Shown in pieces: positions 36,519 through 45,327 of a stretch of DNA of 64,000 nt. The position numbers and the translations under genes were made by a program. This DNA comes from Maridesulfovibrio sp. (GTDB lineage: Bacteria > Desulfobacterota > Desulfovibrionia > Desulfovibrionales > Desulfovibrionaceae). Location of the stretch: contig NZ_OY780933.1 in the NCBI RefSeq assembly GCF_963676065.1, forward strand, positions 2,644,122 to 2,708,121. Direction: 5' to 3'. The number at the start of each line of letters is the position of its first letter. Position 1 is the first letter of the stretch. The notes under the pieces are model-generated. The model ran no database searches and was not told the DNA's origin. It saw nothing but the letters and a program-made list of their open reading frames with translations.

Positions 36519-36541
36519 AAGTTTTGGTCTCGTTTAAAGAA

Positions 36542-37492
36542 CTATTTAATGATCTTATCAGCCCGTTCCAGAACCTCTCTGGGGATTTTAATATCCATCT
36601 GGGCGGCAGCCTTTTCATTTACGAATAGGCGCAGGTTCTGGAGTGTTTCAACAGGCATATCAGCAGGGTTGGCCTTGCCGCCGATAATGCGGGCAGCCAT
36701 GTCTGCGGTCTGCTGGCCCATACGGTAGTAATCCACCGCCAGAGCGGCCACTGTTCCGCGCTGAACCGAGTCGGTATCTGCTGAAAAGAGGGGGATTTTG
36801 TTCTGTCGGCATACTTTGATTACAGCCTCAAGGCCGGAAACAACAGTGTTATCGAGCGGGATGTATATGGCGTCACATTTTCCCACAAGGCTCTTTGCTG
36901 CCTGATAAACACCGCTTGAATTGGCGATGGAGGCTTCCTCAACCTTAATCCCGAAATCTTTGCAGATTTCTTTGAGCAGGGTAGTAAGTACTATGGAGTT
37001 GGCTTCCCCTGCATTGTAAATGGTGCCGATGCTTTTTACTTCAGGCATGAATTCCTTAATCAGTTCCACCTGTCGCAGAACCGGGCTCATGTCTGTCATA
37101 CCGGTTATGTTTTTACCGGGCAGCATGAGGCTTTTTACCAGCCCAGCAGCCACGGGGTCGGTTACGCCGGTGAAAAGGATAGGGATATCTTTAATTTTTT
37201 GAGCCACTGCCTGTGAAGAGGGAGTGGTGATGGCCAGCACCAGATCAGGATTTTCGCCCTTTATCTGGTTGGCAATCTGAATGTTGGTGGCCTGATTACC
37301 TTGAGCGATATGTTCATTGAAAATTATATCAAAGCCGGCCTCTTTCAGGCGATCTTTGAAGCCTTCCCTCATGGCATCAAGGGACGGATGTTCAACAATC
37401 TGGGAAATAGAGACAGTATGAGTCTGGGCGGAGTGGATTACAGGAACTGTAACCATGAACAGCAACACGAGAAATAGGAGGATTTTTTTCAT
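36542..37492 (-). CDS. ABC transporter substrate-binding protein (TrpX-like)
   Basis: A 316-residue exported binding protein. The signal peptide is MKKILLFLVLLFMVTVPVIHSAQ. The periplasmic-binding fold of the TrpX/YtlA group follows, with segments such as HPSLDAMREGFKDRL and LFTGVTDPVAAGLV and PLDNTVVSGL. It is not a lipoprotein; no lipobox Cys. First gene of the importer, followed by a terminator and then permease and ATPase. The substrate could be tryptophan, tyrosine or another small molecule. Confidence 0.92.
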   Translation of the reverse strand: MKKILLFLVLLFMVTVPVIHSAQTHTVSISQIVEHPSLDAMREGFKDRLKEAGFDIIFNEHIAQGNQATNIQIANQIKGENPDLVLAITTPSSQAVAQKIKDIPILFTGVTDPVAAGLVKSLMLPGKNITGMTDMSPVLRQVELIKEFMPEVKSIGTIYNAGEANSIVLTTLLKEICKDFGIKVEEASIANSSGVYQAAKSLVGKCDAIYIPLDNTVVSGLEAVIKVCRQNKIPLFSADTDSVQRGTVAALAVDYYRMGQQTADMAARIIGGKANPADMPVETLQNLRLFVNEKAAAQMDIKIPREVLERADKIIK

Positions 37493-37656
37493 CCCGATAC
37501 TACCCTTTATTGAAAATTATTTAAGTAAAGTAAACTTGCCTTTAATTTGACTAGTAAGTCAAGAAAGGATCAAAATTATTTTATATCCATTGTCATAGCC
37601 GAAGTCTGTTGTTTCGGCCTTTCAAAAAAACAGCGGCCTAAAGCATGTAGCAAGGC

Positions 37657-38913
37657 TCAGATTTTGGGCCGTAAAGAACTTACGGGAACAACTCTGATCT
37701 TGCCCCTGTTTTCAGCTACCCATTGGCGGATAGCTTTGAGTGTCTCATGATTAGGGTGGCCGATAGCAATGGCCTGCCCTCTTTTACGAGCTATTTTAGC
37801 GGTTTTGGAAAGTTGGTATTTGATTGCTCCCACGTCCTTTACATTATCAAGGAAAATGTTTCGTTCGTAGAAGGTTACCCCTGCCTTGGCGGCAGCCTTG
37901 CGACCGGCACTTTTCGGGGTGGTCCGGCTGTCCAGAAAGAAAAGATGTCTCTTGTTCAACTGGTTCATGACCACCTTCATTCCGGTGTAAAATTCAGTAA
38001 AACGGGAACCCATGTGATTGTTCAGCCCTGTGGCTCCGGGTACTTTCGCGATCGCGACAAGGGTCTTTTCCCTTATAGATTCGGCGTCCATGTTTATCAG
38101 GAGCGCATCTTTACCGGGATTTATTTTTGGGTATCCCTTGGGTTCCATAGGCAGGTGGATCATGATTTCATTACCGCTGTTGCGGGCAATGGCGATGGTC
38201 TTTTTCGCATGGGAACTGTTAGGCCAGATCGAAAAAGTAATTTTCGCATCCAATGCTGCCAAACCTTTGGCAAGCCGCAGGTCTTCGCCCATATCGTCAA
38301 TTATGATCGCTATCTTCGGTGCGTTGGGATCAAGCTTTACCGGGGCTGGCTTCTGCGCTTTTACCTTCGGTGTCAAGATTGAAAATTTATGGGTCGGTAC
38401 ACCGTTTATACTTATGATCCAGCTGTCGGCCGCGACTTCATGCATACTGGCATTAAGAGCGGTTGATTCCAGAGCCTTCTGCACATTAGCTATAAACTTT
38501 TTCTTATCACCGCTGACGGGAAAACTGAGCTGCTGGAAGTGGTAGTCGTGCCCCTGATGTTTTTTAAGGGATACATCCTCCAGACGCAGATCGCTCATGG
38601 AAATTTTAGCGGCTTTAAGGGTGTTGATCAGGCTAAGATCGATTAATTTAACCTTATCGTCGATATCGTCTTCCATCGGTTCTTCGTAAAGGGGAGCGGG
38701 GGAGGCTGCTACCGCTTCAGTTTCGGCAACCTGCAAAGATGCGTTCTTGTCCGGAGAATCCGAAACCATCAGTGCGATGATAAGACATATGCTTGCAGCC
38801 AGAGCAACTGTAAGGGCTGCAATGGCAACAGGTTTTGAAAGGTAAGCCCGAAATCCCGGAGTCTTTTCCGGGATTTCGGGCAGTTCATTCTGTTCTGGAT
38901 TGTTCTGATCCAC
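37657..38913 (-). CDS. divergent polysaccharide deacetylase family protein (YibQ-like)
   Basis: A 418-residue protein with an N-terminal membrane helix near residues 28-48 (AIAALTVALAASICLIIAL) and a periplasmic domain. The deacetylase domain begins at IAIIIDDMGEDLRLAK. It keeps IIDDMG, IHLPMEPKGYP and GLNNHMGSRFT, the signature of the divergent (YibQ) group. Genes envC-like, ctpA and this one form a typical envelope cluster, consistent with peptidoglycan turnover, but the substrate is not proven. The start is GTG 38913 with AAGG upstream. Confidence 0.9.
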   Translation of the reverse strand: MDQNNPEQNELPEIPEKTPGFRAYLSKPVAIAALTVALAASICLIIALMVSDSPDKNASLQVAETEAVAASPAPLYEEPMEDDIDDKVKLIDLSLINTLKAAKISMSDLRLEDVSLKKHQGHDYHFQQLSFPVSGDKKKFIANVQKALESTALNASMHEVAADSWIISINGVPTHKFSILTPKVKAQKPAPVKLDPNAPKIAIIIDDMGEDLRLAKGLAALDAKITFSIWPNSSHAKKTIAIARNSGNEIMIHLPMEPKGYPKINPGKDALLINMDAESIREKTLVAIAKVPGATGLNNHMGSRFTEFYTGMKVVMNQLNKRHLFFLDSRTTPKSAGRKAAAKAGVTFYERNIFLDNVKDVGAIKYQLSKTAKIARKRGQAIAIGHPNHETLKAIRQWVAENRGKIRVVPVSSLRPKI

Positions 38914-38925
38914 TTCGCTAGACCT

Positions 38926-40203
38926 TTACTTGATTTCCTTCAGGCGGGGAAGCTGCTTTACCATCTGCAGGCCCAGTCTGAGCTGGTTGTCTCTTTCAAG
39001 CATTTTTTTGGCTTTATTATCTTGTTCTTTAGCGTTTTTCTTGTCTTTACCATTGTTCTCCAGGTGACGGCTGAGGTCTTTTTCGCGCAGGATGAAACGA
39101 TCATCCTGATCTTTGTCTACAACCGGGGGAACAAAGGGGTAAATGATGTCCGGATCGATTCCTTCGGCCTGAATGGAGCGTCCGCTCGGTGTGTAGTAAA
39201 GGGCGGTGGTCAGCTTGATGCCGGAACCGTCAGCCATGGGGATGATGGTCTGCACTGAGCCTTTACCGAAAGTGCGTTCGCCGAGCAGAAGCGCGCGGTT
39301 ATGGTCCTTAAGCGCACCTGCAACAATTTCTGATGCCGATGCGGAACCTGCGTTGATCAGGGTTACTACCGGGACCTTTACATCTGTTGCATCTGCTGTG
39401 GCCATGAAGTCCTTGCGGCTGGCTTTGCTGCGCCCTTCAATATAAACGATCAATCCGTCGTCAAGGAAGGTGTCGGCAACTGAAACGGCCTGTGTGAGCA
39501 ATCCGCCGGGGTTGTTGCGCAGGTCAAGTACCACACCTTTGAGTGTGTGATTTTTTCTGTATTCGCGTAACGCCTTGTGCATTTCACGGGTAGTGTTCTC
39601 GTTGAATCTGGTAAGGCGCAGATAGAGAATTCCGTCTTCAAGTTCCTGACTCTTGGCACTGATGATGGGAATTGTGTCGCGGGTTATGGTAATTTTTTCG
39701 GGTTTGGTGGCATCCTTGTGCAGGATGGTCAGAATCACGTCTGTTCCGCGTTTACCCCGGATCTTGCTTACAGATTCCATCAGGGAAATAGACTGGGTGG
39801 ATTCACCGTTAATTTCGAGGATCAGGTCTCCGGCTTTGAGGCCCGCTTTATAAGCAGGGGTATCCTCGATGGGGGAGATAACGGTCAAGCGTCCTTTTTC
39901 CATGCTGATTTCAATACCGATGCCGCTGAATTCACCGCTTGTGGATTCCTGCATTTCTTTGAAATCGTCAGTGGAAAGAAAAGTTGAATGCGGATCGAGC
40001 TGTTCCAGCATACCCTTTACCGCATCATCTACAAGTTCTTTGCGGGAAATGGGGTTTACGTAATTGTGCTCCACCAGATCCAGAACCTGTGAAAATCTGC
40101 GTAAGGGTTCAAAACGGTCCGTATCTACTGCTTGTGTTGGTTCCGGTGCTACGGAGATTACAAAAAGGGATATAATTGCAATCATCCACAATGTTTTTCT
40201 CAT
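38926..40203 (-). CDS. ctpA: C-terminal processing peptidase (S41)
   Basis: A 425-residue periplasmic serine protease. The signal peptide MRKTLWMIAIISLFVISVAP is followed by a PDZ domain (about residues 95-170) and an S41 catalytic domain. The serine is in INAGSASASEIVAGAL, with the lysine in TFGKGSVQT. It trims or degrades envelope proteins. It is one gene downstream of the envC-like gene. Its C-terminal ~50 residues are lysine-rich. Confidence 0.94.
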   Translation of the reverse strand: MRKTLWMIAIISLFVISVAPEPTQAVDTDRFEPLRRFSQVLDLVEHNYVNPISRKELVDDAVKGMLEQLDPHSTFLSTDDFKEMQESTSGEFSGIGIEISMEKGRLTVISPIEDTPAYKAGLKAGDLILEINGESTQSISLMESVSKIRGKRGTDVILTILHKDATKPEKITITRDTIPIISAKSQELEDGILYLRLTRFNENTTREMHKALREYRKNHTLKGVVLDLRNNPGGLLTQAVSVADTFLDDGLIVYIEGRSKASRKDFMATADATDVKVPVVTLINAGSASASEIVAGALKDHNRALLLGERTFGKGSVQTIIPMADGSGIKLTTALYYTPSGRSIQAEGIDPDIIYPFVPPVVDKDQDDRFILREKDLSRHLENNGKDKKNAKEQDNKAKKMLERDNQLRLGLQMVKQLPRLKEIK

Positions 40204-40252
40204 GTGTTCCTCCAGCGTGGTGGGTGCTGTATCTTGCTTAAGTTATTATACA

Positions 40253-41377
40253 TTAATCTCGTGCAAGCCATTTTTGCGGATTAACGGGTTTCTGATGAAA
40301 ACGCAATTCAAAATAGAGGCCCGTATCTTTCAGTTTAGGGTAATACCCTGTTTTACCGATAATTTCATCCTTTTCGACTTCCTGACCTGTTTTTACGAAA
40401 CTTTCGGCCAGATAGGCATAAAGGGAGTAATAGTTGTAACCGTGATATATAATCACAACACGTCCGAATCCCCTGAGGGTATCGTTATGTACAACCTTAC
40501 CCCAGAAAATTGATTTTACATCAACGTTTCCGTTCGTTTTAATTCCAATTCCGCGCACAGGCGGTTTGGCGGAGGGGTTGAACCGAATTTTGATGTCCCC
40601 CGCACACGGACGAGGTAAGGACCTTTTAAAATTAGCAATTTTTTTGCTGGTCAGGATCTTGAGTTTGTAATTCAGTTTGTTGATTGTTTCAAGCAGACCT
40701 TTCAGTTCCTGCTCTCTGCTGATCTTAAGAGCACGGATACTTTTAATACCGGAAAGTAGACTGAGTTTGTCTTTGAGCAGACTGTCTTTGGTCCCGTTGA
40801 TTTCAGCCAGTTTAGCCTCAACCTTCAAACGTAAATCTTTCTGAACTTCAAGATTGGCATTGATTTCGTCAGCCTTTTTCTCTGCTTTGTCCAGCTCTGT
40901 TTTGGTATCTTTATAAAGAGATGCCAGCCATACAAAATTCCGGTCAGCCTGTTTCCAGTTATCAAGGGAGCCGAATCTATTTTCCAGCTTGCGGGAGTGG
41001 ACCGGCCATATTCTGGCCAGCATCAACTTCAGTCTGGTGACAATTTCATCCAGCTCGTCTTCAAGAACCCGTTGATCCGTTTTTGCGGCCTTTTCATCTT
41101 CCATAATTCCCGCAAGATCGTCTTCCTGCTGGAAAAGATCTTTTTCTACGTCGCTAATGCGGTCTTCAATGGCGGCGAGTTCACCGAACATGCTGCGTTC
41201 TTCACGGGTGAGCTTTAGCAGTTCCTTTTTCTGATGTTTAACAGTCTGTCGCGTGTCCTGAATTTCATTTTTCAGTGTATCCACTTTAGATTCAGCAGAA
41301 GCACAGACCGCTCCGCACAGCATCAGCAGTGCTAAAATGACGGTTAGCAGGTGGGTTTTTGTGACCATTCGGTGCAT
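40253..41377 (-). CDS. EnvC-like murein hydrolase activator (degenerate LytM)
   Basis: A 374-residue exported protein with a signal peptide (MHRMVTKTHLLTVILALLML), a ~250-residue coiled coil, and a C-terminal LytM/M23 domain. The usual metal ligands of M23 peptidases are missing: the HxxxD stretch is replaced by RGIGIKTNG and the YxHL stretch by LYAYLAES. This matches EnvC/NlpD, which activate amidases and do not cut peptidoglycan themselves. It precedes ctpA and the divergent deacetylase, a common trio in proteobacteria. A role in cell separation is likely. Confidence 0.88.
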   Translation of the reverse strand: MHRMVTKTHLLTVILALLMLCGAVCASAESKVDTLKNEIQDTRQTVKHQKKELLKLTREERSMFGELAAIEDRISDVEKDLFQQEDDLAGIMEDEKAAKTDQRVLEDELDEIVTRLKLMLARIWPVHSRKLENRFGSLDNWKQADRNFVWLASLYKDTKTELDKAEKKADEINANLEVQKDLRLKVEAKLAEINGTKDSLLKDKLSLLSGIKSIRALKISREQELKGLLETINKLNYKLKILTSKKIANFKRSLPRPCAGDIKIRFNPSAKPPVRGIGIKTNGNVDVKSIFWGKVVHNDTLRGFGRVVIIYHGYNYYSLYAYLAESFVKTGQEVEKDEIIGKTGYYPKLKDTGLYFELRFHQKPVNPQKWLARD

Positions 41378-41380
41378 AAG

Positions 41381-42040
41381 CTAAAGTCTGTTTTCCAGAA
41401 ATTTACCCAGAGGACAGTTTTCGCAGTCCGGGTTGTTTTTTTTACACCATTCTTTGGCTGTTCTTACAATCAGGGCATGAAATTCATTGTACAGCTCTAC
41501 ATCAGGATCAAGCACATCCATGAAATACTCCTGTAATTCATGATAGTCTATATCCTCATGGACCAGCATGTGACGATTGAAAATCCTGCGGGTATAGGCG
41601 TCGACCACAAATACGGCTTTGTTCAAAGCGTAGAGTAAAATTGAATCAGCTGTTTCCGGGCCGATTCCGTTGACTGCCAACAGTTTCTCGCGCAGTTCGT
41701 AGGTGTCTGTTTCCTGCAGGTCCGTGATACACTCTGCCGAGTTAGCGTCTAAGAAATCGAGAAAATTTGCAATCCTCATCGCCTTCATGCGGAAAAAACC
41801 GGAAGGCCGGATCATCTCCTGCAATTCCTGCATGGAAAATTGACGCAAACCATGCGGAGTCAGCCCGTCGTTTTTTCTGAGATTATCAATGGCTTTTTCC
41901 ACGTTTGCCCAGTTGGTATTCTGAACCAGAATAGCTCCCAGGGCGATCTCGAACGGGCTTTCACCCGGCCACCAGTGGCACGGCCCCAATCTTTCCGAAA
42001 GGGCTTTGTAGTATTTGTATAATGTTTGCTCTCTATTCAT
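41381..42040 (-). CDS. endonuclease III-family (HhH-GPD) DNA repair protein
   Basis: A 219-residue helix-hairpin-helix DNA glycosylase homologue. The HhH is in LLAVNGIGPETADSILLYAL, and the catalytic Asp follows in VFVVDAYTRRIF. The C-terminal cluster region has Cys in EWCKKNNPDCENCPLGKFL: three of the four positions of the C-x6-C-x2-C-x5-C motif are present and the fourth is Leu. So it may have a damaged or atypical [4Fe-4S] cluster. It is a shorter, divergent relative of Nth. Confidence 0.88.
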   Translation of the reverse strand: MNREQTLYKYYKALSERLGPCHWWPGESPFEIALGAILVQNTNWANVEKAIDNLRKNDGLTPHGLRQFSMQELQEMIRPSGFFRMKAMRIANFLDFLDANSAECITDLQETDTYELREKLLAVNGIGPETADSILLYALNKAVFVVDAYTRRIFNRHMLVHEDIDYHELQEYFMDVLDPDVELYNEFHALIVRTAKEWCKKNNPDCENCPLGKFLENRL

Positions 42041-42113
42041 TAAAAAGACTGTTTAAATCCGCTGCATGCGAAGTCCGTTAAAAAGTTTTCCCATCTGTTT
42101 ATCGGAGAGATTT

Positions 42114-42974
42114 TTAATCAACGCTTATATCACGCCAGAGGAGTCCTGCCCATTCACCCATGGTGAAGATTTCCGGTGCGGGCAGTCCCGCTTCAATGTA
42201 TGTGTCAGCGACTTTTTCAGCCTGTTCCACGAGAATTCCGGAAAGGATGAGGATGGAATTATCCTTTAGTCGGGCGGTAACATCAGGGCAGAGCTCAATG
42301 AGCGGTCCGGAGAGAATGTTTGCTACAACCAGTTCATATTTGAGGGTCGGATCGATGCTGTCGGCACTGCCTACGGAAAGCAGGATGCCGTCCACGCTGT
42401 TGTTATCAATGTTTTCCTGAGCGCAGACAATGGACTGCGGGTCGATGTCCACTCCTACTCCTTTGAGTCCCAGCTTTGCGAGCGCAATGGCGAGGATTGC
42501 TGACCCGGTGCCGAGATCGAAAAATTCCATATCGGCATTGATTCTGCCTTCATCCGCAAGCTTGCTGATCAGGTCCAGACAGAGGGCGGTAGTCGGGTGG
42601 CTGCCGGTGCCGAAGGCCATTTTCGGTTCGATTATGATATGCTCTTTACCAGCAGTTTTCTGTTCCAGTAACCACGGAGGCAGTATCTCGAATTGTCCGC
42701 AGGTTATGGGCTCGAAATAATCTTTCCACGCAAGTCCCCAGTTCTCGTCTTTGATGTCTTCACCGACACATCCTGCATGCGGCCAGCGGGATTTTATCTC
42801 ATCTACTATCTCCATGCCCAGCGGATGATCTTCCAGATGGATGGTGTAGAATATGGAATCGTCGTCAAGAGGCTTTTCTTCCCAGCCGTGGGGAACACGT
42901 GCTCCGAGATAAACCTGACATTCGTCGCTTTCCTGTTCGGAAAGGGTGAATTGAATTCTGAGCAGTTCTGGCAT
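42114..42974 (-). CDS. prmA: ribosomal protein L11 methyltransferase
   Basis: A 286-residue SAM enzyme that methylates ribosomal protein L11. MAFGTGSHPTT is the signature for substrate recognition, followed by SAM-binding FFDLGTGSAILAIALAKLG and VVANILSGPLIEL, which includes the N-x-x motif. The N-terminal ~100 residues are the L11-binding domain. Confidence 0.94.
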   Translation of the reverse strand: MPELLRIQFTLSEQESDECQVYLGARVPHGWEEKPLDDDSIFYTIHLEDHPLGMEIVDEIKSRWPHAGCVGEDIKDENWGLAWKDYFEPITCGQFEILPPWLLEQKTAGKEHIIIEPKMAFGTGSHPTTALCLDLISKLADEGRINADMEFFDLGTGSAILAIALAKLGLKGVGVDIDPQSIVCAQENIDNNSVDGILLSVGSADSIDPTLKYELVVANILSGPLIELCPDVTARLKDNSILILSGILVEQAEKVADTYIEAGLPAPEIFTMGEWAGLLWRDISVD

Positions 42975-43046
42975 TATTTATTCCTTATATTAAATCTGGT
43001 TCTAACGTTTGATAGCGTTTATTGTTTTCGGAATATCAGTACATGA

Positions 43047-43082
43047 AAAAGCCCAAGTACTAAAGCTAGTATTTGGGCTTTT
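43047..43082. terminator. terminator between 43106 gene and prmA
   Basis: AAAAGCCCAAGTACT pairs with AGTATTTGGGCTTTT, with flanking A/T tracts on both strands. It stops the minus-strand transcript of the 69-aa gene and upstream genes. Confidence 0.85.
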
Positions 43083-43105
43083 GGAGTTTATTTATCTAAT
43101 ATTCG

Positions 43106-43315
43106 TTAAATAATGCGGTCTATGAGGTTTCCTTTTCCGGTCAGGCTGTGGATGGCGTTGTCTGTGATTCTCTGCTGCTCCGCATCATGCTGGTGCAGGG
43201 TAGGCACATCAATTCCATCCGGCGCGGCATCGGGCCTTTCTGTGGGCAGCCAAGTCTCAATACCGGTATCCTGAACGCCGCCTTCAACAGGCGTGGCAAG
43301 TGAGATGTTATCCAT
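43106..43315 (-). CDS. hypothetical 69-aa protein
   Basis: A small acidic protein, MDNISLATPVEGGVQDTGIE at the start and NAIHSLTGKGNLIDRII at the end. No membrane helix, signal peptide or Cys. The ORF fits between argD and prmA on the same strand, with a terminator 24 bases after its stop. The upstream spacer has an AGGA-like site near 43325. The amphipathic C-terminus could be a binding helix. Function unknown. Confidence 0.5.
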   Translation of the reverse strand: MDNISLATPVEGGVQDTGIETWLPTERPDAAPDGIDVPTLHQHDAEQQRITDNAIHSLTGKGNLIDRII

Positions 43316-43419
43316 AGATAAATCCTCGTAGACTTAAATCCGTACAGCTTGTTTAAGCTTCTCCGAAACTTTCACGTTTACTCTATCTGAAGATAAGTCC
43401 GCATTGCCTTGCGGTCAAG

Positions 43420-44622
43420 CTAAGCCTGTTTCGCCAGTAGTTCCTCAAAGGCTTTCAGGAAAGCCACAAGGTCTTCCCTGTCTATTGTCAGGGCAGGAAG
43501 CAGCCTGAGGATTGTTCCTTTGGTCAGGTTCAGAATGAAACCTTTATTACGCAGTTCAGTAAAAATTTCAGTTCCGTCAAAGTTTAATTCAATGCCGAGC
43601 ATCAGACCGAGTCCGCGCACGGATTTGATTTTATCGGGGAATTTTCCCTGAATCTTGCCGGCTTCGGCTTTAAAAAATTCACCAAGCTCGGCGGCACGCA
43701 GGTCAAGTTTTTCATCATTCATGATGTCAATGACCTTGGATGCGACTTTTGAGACCAGTGCTCCTCCTCCGAATGTTGTGGCATGGCTGCCGGGAGTGAA
43801 TCCTTTAGCCACTTCTTTGGTTGCCAGCATCGCTCCCATGGGCAGGCCGTTGGCAAGCGCTTTGGCGGAAGTGAAAATGTGCGGGGTTACACCGTAATGC
43901 TGGTGAGCCCACCATTTGCCGGTCCTGCACAGGCCGGACTGCACTTCATCAACAATAAGAAGGATGTCCTTTTCTTTGACAAGCTCGGTTACAGCTTTAA
44001 CGTATTCTTCCGGCAGAGGTTTAATGCCGCCTTCACCCTGAACCATCTCGATCATAACCGCTGCAGTCTTGTCACTGATGGTTGCTCTGAGAGCTTCCAC
44101 ATCACCTGCTGGGACATATTTAAATCCTTCAGGCAGGGGAGCGAATCCGTCTTTGATCGGTCCGGATTGTCCGGTCGCGGTCAGGGTGGCTAGGGTCCGG
44201 CCATGGAAAGAACCTTCAAGGGTTATGATTTCATACGCATCTCTTTCTTTTACTGTGCGCATATATCTTCTGGCCAGTTTAATGGCGGCCTCATTGGCTT
44301 CTGCACCGGAGTTGGCGAAAAAGACTTTATCAGCTTTGCAGGTAGCAGTGAGTTTTTCAGCCAGTTCCACCTGTTCTTCCTGATAGAAGAGGTTGCTGAC
44401 CTGTACCAGCTTGCGGGCCTGTTTGGCCATAACGTCCGCGAGATCCTCACGGCAGTGGCCGATGTTGGCTACGGAAATGCCCGAAAGCAGGTCGATATAT
44501 TCGTTGCCGTCAAGATCCCACAGTCTGGAACCTTTGGCTTTGCATACGTTTACGGGGTATCTGCCATATGTATTGCAGATGGATTTTTGTTCAGCTGATA
44601 CTAATGTTTCGTGTTTGCTCAT
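43420..44622 (-). CDS. argD: acetylornithine/succinyldiaminopimelate aminotransferase
   Basis: A 400-residue PLP aminotransferase of class III. GSFHGRTLATLTATG and the PLP Asp in LLIVDEVQSGLCRTGKWWA mark the family, and the Schiff-base Lys is in FTSAKALANGLPMGA. ArgD acts in arginine synthesis and in many bacteria also in diaminopimelate synthesis. No other arg genes are adjacent; dut is just upstream. Confidence 0.93.
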   Translation of the reverse strand: MSKHETLVSAEQKSICNTYGRYPVNVCKAKGSRLWDLDGNEYIDLLSGISVANIGHCREDLADVMAKQARKLVQVSNLFYQEEQVELAEKLTATCKADKVFFANSGAEANEAAIKLARRYMRTVKERDAYEIITLEGSFHGRTLATLTATGQSGPIKDGFAPLPEGFKYVPAGDVEALRATISDKTAAVMIEMVQGEGGIKPLPEEYVKAVTELVKEKDILLIVDEVQSGLCRTGKWWAHQHYGVTPHIFTSAKALANGLPMGAMLATKEVAKGFTPGSHATTFGGGALVSKVASKVIDIMNDEKLDLRAAELGEFFKAEAGKIQGKFPDKIKSVRGLGLMLGIELNFDGTEIFTELRNKGFILNLTKGTILRLLPALTIDREDLVAFLKAFEELLAKQA

Positions 44623-44646
44623 GATGAATATTTTATCAGTGTGGAA

Positions 44647-45120
44647 TTAATTTTTACCGGTATGCCCGAATCCCCCGGCACCTCTGGTTGTGTCGGAAAG
44701 TTCTTCGCTGGGAGTCAGCCGGGCATGGCAGTATGGCATGAAAACAAGTTGTGCTATGCGCTGTCCGCGCTCAATTCGTCGGTTTTCATCCGATGTATTG
44801 AGCAGGGAAACTTTGATTTCACCACGGTAATCAGGGTCGATAACACCGACTCCCTGACTTACGGTCAGTCCGTCCTTTGTTCCAAGTCCGCTGCGGGAGT
44901 AGACAAACCCTGCAATGCCCGGTGAGGTGATTTCAATGGCTATCCCGGCGGGAAATGCGTATCTGCCGCCCGGTTCAATTTCTACGAAATCATCATTAAT
45001 ACAGGCTCGCAGATCCACTCCGGCAGAGTTCGGTGTAGCATAGTCCAGACCGCCTTCGCGGGCAGTTTCGCTGAGGAATTTAATTTTTACTTCAACTGGA
45101 TTGGATTGGGTGGAATTCAT
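44647..45120 (-). CDS. dut: dUTP diphosphatase
   Basis: A 157-residue trimeric dUTPase. The five motifs are present, including SAGVDLRA, RSGLGTKDGLTVSQGVGVID, and GQRIAQLVF, and the C-terminal RGAGGFGHTGKN that closes over substrate. ATG 45120 has AAGGA nine bases upstream; the earlier in-frame ATG at 45138 is less likely. It sits 24 bases upstream of argD, likely cotranscribed. Confidence 0.95.
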   Translation of the reverse strand: MNSTQSNPVEVKIKFLSETAREGGLDYATPNSAGVDLRACINDDFVEIEPGGRYAFPAGIAIEITSPGIAGFVYSRSGLGTKDGLTVSQGVGVIDPDYRGEIKVSLLNTSDENRRIERGQRIAQLVFMPYCHARLTPSEELSDTTRGAGGFGHTGKN

Positions 45121-45327
45121 TTCTTTATCCTTGCACAAATGATATTTTGAATGGGCAGAATGCTCCCGTAAGTCAAATGTGTCAACTTTCTATCTAGATA
45201 ATTGCCAAACCGTCTTGAAATGTTAACCCGATTAAGGCAAAGAATAAAAAGATGTGTGAAAGGTTCCATGTTTCTGATACATTCGGGTAATCATTCCGCG
45301 TTGAATTAATATTTTAAGGAGATAAGT

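Noticed and set aside
37599..37619. GCCGAA...TTCGGC hairpin after the divergent deacetylase gene
   Set aside because: Too short and no T-run on the minus strand for a confident terminator.
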